Shown here piece after piece: positions 6,490-7,358 of a DNA stretch of 7,358 bases; position 1 is the stretch's first letter; each line of letters opens with the position of its first letter. Position numbers and translations under genes: made by a program. Under the pieces are notes generated by a model that was not told the origin of the DNA, did not search any database, and saw only the letters and a program-made list of their open reading frames with translations. The DNA comes from Thermoplasmata archaeon M9B1D (GTDB lineage Archaea; Thermoplasmatota; E2; DHVEG-1), in assembly GCA_002900535.1 (NCBI GenBank), contig MUGC01000083.1:1-7358 (forward strand), given 5' to 3'.

Positions 6490-6518
6490 TTATTTTTCCT
6501 CCTAACTTTCCCTCTTAT

Positions 6519-6532
6519 AATTATTAATAATT
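6519..6532. repeat. Perfect 14-base AT palindrome
   Basis: AATTATTAATAATT reads the same on both strands. A further AATAATT copy follows immediately, at 6534-6540. It sits just upstream of the ribosome binding site of the 52-residue gene, near the expected transcription start. It could be an operator, but chance is plausible in DNA this AT-rich. Confidence 0.3.
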
Positions 6533-6646
6533 TAATAATTGTAAACCTTTATTATTTATTTATATATTTCTAACATTAGTTATTAGTTTTCTTACCTTCC
6601 AAAGTTTTTATATATTAAGTATCTATTCGGAGCTTTTACTATATAA

Positions 6647-6653
6647 AGGTGAT
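6647..6653 (+). promoter_or_regulatory. rps17e: Ribosome binding site that fixes the CTG start of rps17e
   Basis: AGGTGAT is a seven-base match to the anti-Shine-Dalgarno complement GGAGGTGATC. It ends 3 bases before CTG 6657 (5 bases counted from AGGTG), normal spacing for this register. It therefore points directly at the CTG. Confidence 0.7.
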
Positions 6654-6656
6654 AAT

Positions 6657-6878
6657 CTGGGAAATATTAGACAAACATTCATTAAAAACATTGCAATTGA
6701 TCTTGCTAAACAATATCCTGATCAGTTTAAACACGATGATTTTCAACATAATAAAAATAAAGTAGCAGAGCTTAGCGATGTTAATAGTAATCTTTTAAGA
6801 AATCGCATTGCTGGTTATGTTACTCGCTATCTTGCTTCTCAAAATAAAGGACCAATAAATCCACCAACTTCTGAGTAG
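6657..6878 (+). CDS. rps17e: 30S ribosomal protein S17e, apparent CTG start
   Basis: A 73-residue archaeal/eukaryotic-type small-subunit ribosomal protein. After the start codon it reads GNIRQTFIKNIAIDLAKQYP, then DQFKHDDFQHNK, then LSDVNSNLLRNRIAGYVTRY. This is the S17e pattern end to end, with a short Pro-rich tail (GPINPPTSE). Family members begin MGNIR, so the CTG at 6657 occupies the Met position exactly. There is no ATG, GTG or TTG anywhere in this frame from the start to the stop, nor shortly upstream. The Shine-Dalgarno sequence (6647-6653) agrees with initiation at CTG. ribB follows after about 30 bases and is likely co-transcribed. Identity is very secure. The start is either a true CTG or a base error in an ATG. 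Confidence 0.93.
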   Translation: MGNIRQTFIKNIAIDLAKQYPDQFKHDDFQHNKNKVAELSDVNSNLLRNRIAGYVTRYLASQNKGPINPPTSE

Positions 6879-6896
6879 TAACCCAAAATTTATTTT

Positions 6897-6904
6897 AAGG
6901 AAGG
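6897..6904 (+). promoter_or_regulatory. ribB: Ribosome binding site upstream of ribB
   Basis: AAGGAAGG lies 18 bases after the rps17e stop. Normal spacing (5 bases) leads to CTG 6910, which is out of frame with ribB unless one base is removed. In-frame codons nearby are ATC 6908 (3 bases, too close) and ACG 6917 (12 bases). Confidence 0.5.
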
Positions 6905-6907
6905 TTT

Positions 6908-7358
6908 ATCTGCAACACGGGTGAGTTTATAGAAAAAATACAAAAGGCAATCAAAGATCTGCAAAACGGAAGGTTCATTCTCATTTATGATGATGAAAAA
7001 CGAGAAGGAGAAACAGATCTAGTAATAGCATCAGAATTTGTGACACCCAAATCAATTAAGACAATGAGAAAAGACGGTGGAGGCCTAGTATTCTTAATGA
7101 CTTCCAAACAAATTGCAGATAAACTTAAACTTCCATTTTTAGCTGAAATGTATTTATCTATAGAAGAAAAATATCCTGTTTTAAAGGCACTTGTTCCAAA
7201 TGATATACCATATGACTCTAAATCATCATTTTCACTTTACATTAATCATCGTAACACATTCACAGGAATTACAGATATCGACCGGAGTTTAACAATGAAT
7301 AAATTTGCACAACTTACCAAAAAAATAGATACGTTAAATGATGGCTTTGCTACAAAGA
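6908..7358 (+). CDS. ribB: 3,4-dihydroxy-2-butanone 4-phosphate synthase, 5' part, start uncertain
   Basis: RibB converts ribulose 5-phosphate to formate and 3,4-dihydroxy-2-butanone 4-phosphate, the four-carbon unit for the riboflavin precursor lumazine; it is cytosolic and Mg-dependent. Visible motifs are the acidic active-site loop DDEKREGETD (6989-7018), MRKDGGGLVFLM, NDIPYDSKSSFSLYINHRNT and FTGITDIDRSLT, all in the archaeal single-domain form. About 150 codons are present, so roughly a third (some 70-80 residues) lies beyond the right edge. The frame opens at 6899 after a stop. It holds no ATG, GTG or TTG before GTG 7040, which is already past the active-site loop. Homologues start close to FIEKIQKAIKDLQNG (6926 on), so the N-terminus is essentially here. 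The start given (ATC 6908) is a placeholder: CTG 6910 with one G deleted at 6919-6921, or ACG 6917, are alternatives. Confidence 0.92.
   Translation, partial: MCNTGEFIEKIQKAIKDLQNGRFILIYDDEKREGETDLVIASEFVTPKSIKTMRKDGGGLVFLMTSKQIADKLKLPFLAEMYLSIEEKYPVLKALVPNDIPYDSKSSFSLYINHRNTFTGITDIDRSLTMNKFAQLTKKIDTLNDGFATK

Larger units (their letters stand above)
6504..6656. promoter_or_regulatory. Divergent promoter region between the 52-residue gene and rps17e
   Basis: This AT-rich spacer holds TATA-like elements for both directions. On the minus strand, TATAAATAAATAATA (about 6551-6565) would start transcription about 25-30 bases downstream, giving a leader of roughly 40-50 bases to the ATG at 6489. 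On the plus strand, TTTTTATATATTAA (6605-6618) would start near 6637, about 20 bases before rps17e. A nearly continuous AATTATT/AATAATT palindromic stretch lies at 6519-6540. Confidence 0.5.

Noticed and set aside
1..7358. CRISPR arrays, insertion sequences, tRNA or rRNA genes
   Set aside because: No spaced direct repeats, transposase frames, terminal inverted repeats or tRNA TPsiC-like segments were found on reading both strands.

Overview
The window is AT-rich and looks archaeal. It carries a prefoldin beta subunit, an archaeal/eukaryotic-type ribosomal protein S17e, a cis-prenyltransferase with the archaeal-style MDGNRRFA motif, and a RibB of the archaeal form (NHRNTFTGITD). Intergenic DNA is TATA-rich, and transcripts seem to end in T-runs rather than hairpins. 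The lineage cannot be fixed from the sequence. Gingipain-type (C25) peptidases are known from uncultured sediment archaea, including Thermoplasmata of the MBG-D group, so a Thermoplasmata-like or other anaerobic sediment archaeon is a reasonable guess and no more.

Layout. Positions 2-727 (+) are the 3' end of a C25/caspase-fold peptidase whose 5' end lies outside the window. It is followed by a T-run terminator and an ETHE1/glyoxalase-II-like metallo-beta-lactamase-fold hydrolase (800-1417, +). Converging on that hydrolase is a large secreted or membrane-anchored C25-type peptidase (4349 to 1460, -). It has an N-terminal signal anchor, a region resembling cell wall-binding repeat 2, and a C25 catalytic region with a His742/Cys800 pair. 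Its reading frame is broken once, at a GGG run at 1929-1931, seven codons after the catalytic Cys. Removing one G restores a continuous 962-residue protein.

A 209-base divergent promoter region separates it from housekeeping genes: prefoldin beta (4559-4930, +) and a coupled two-TM membrane protein of unknown function (4936-5295, +). Cis-prenyltransferase uppS (5305-6141, -) converges on these with a 9-base gap. Upstream of uppS lies a 52-codon gene not recognised as a named family (6331-6489, -). A second divergent promoter region follows, then rps17e (6657-6878, +) and the 5' part of ribB (about 6908-7358, +, runs off the end).

The genes do not form one pathway. The left half is a pair of related cell-surface or secreted peptidases around a small metallohydrolase. 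The right half covers protein folding, translation, polyprenyl carrier synthesis and riboflavin synthesis.

The most unusual signal is at translation starts. rps17e, ribB and probably uppS have good Shine-Dalgarno sequences (uppS also a well-placed TATA box), yet no ATG/GTG/TTG follows at the right distance. rps17e appears to start at CTG, uppS may start at ATT 54 bases upstream of its first ATG, and ribB has only CTG (out of frame), ATC or ACG available. Together with the frameshift this means either unusual initiation or sequence errors. The two explanations can be separated by read mapping and homologue alignment. No CRISPR array, insertion sequence, tRNA or rRNA was seen.
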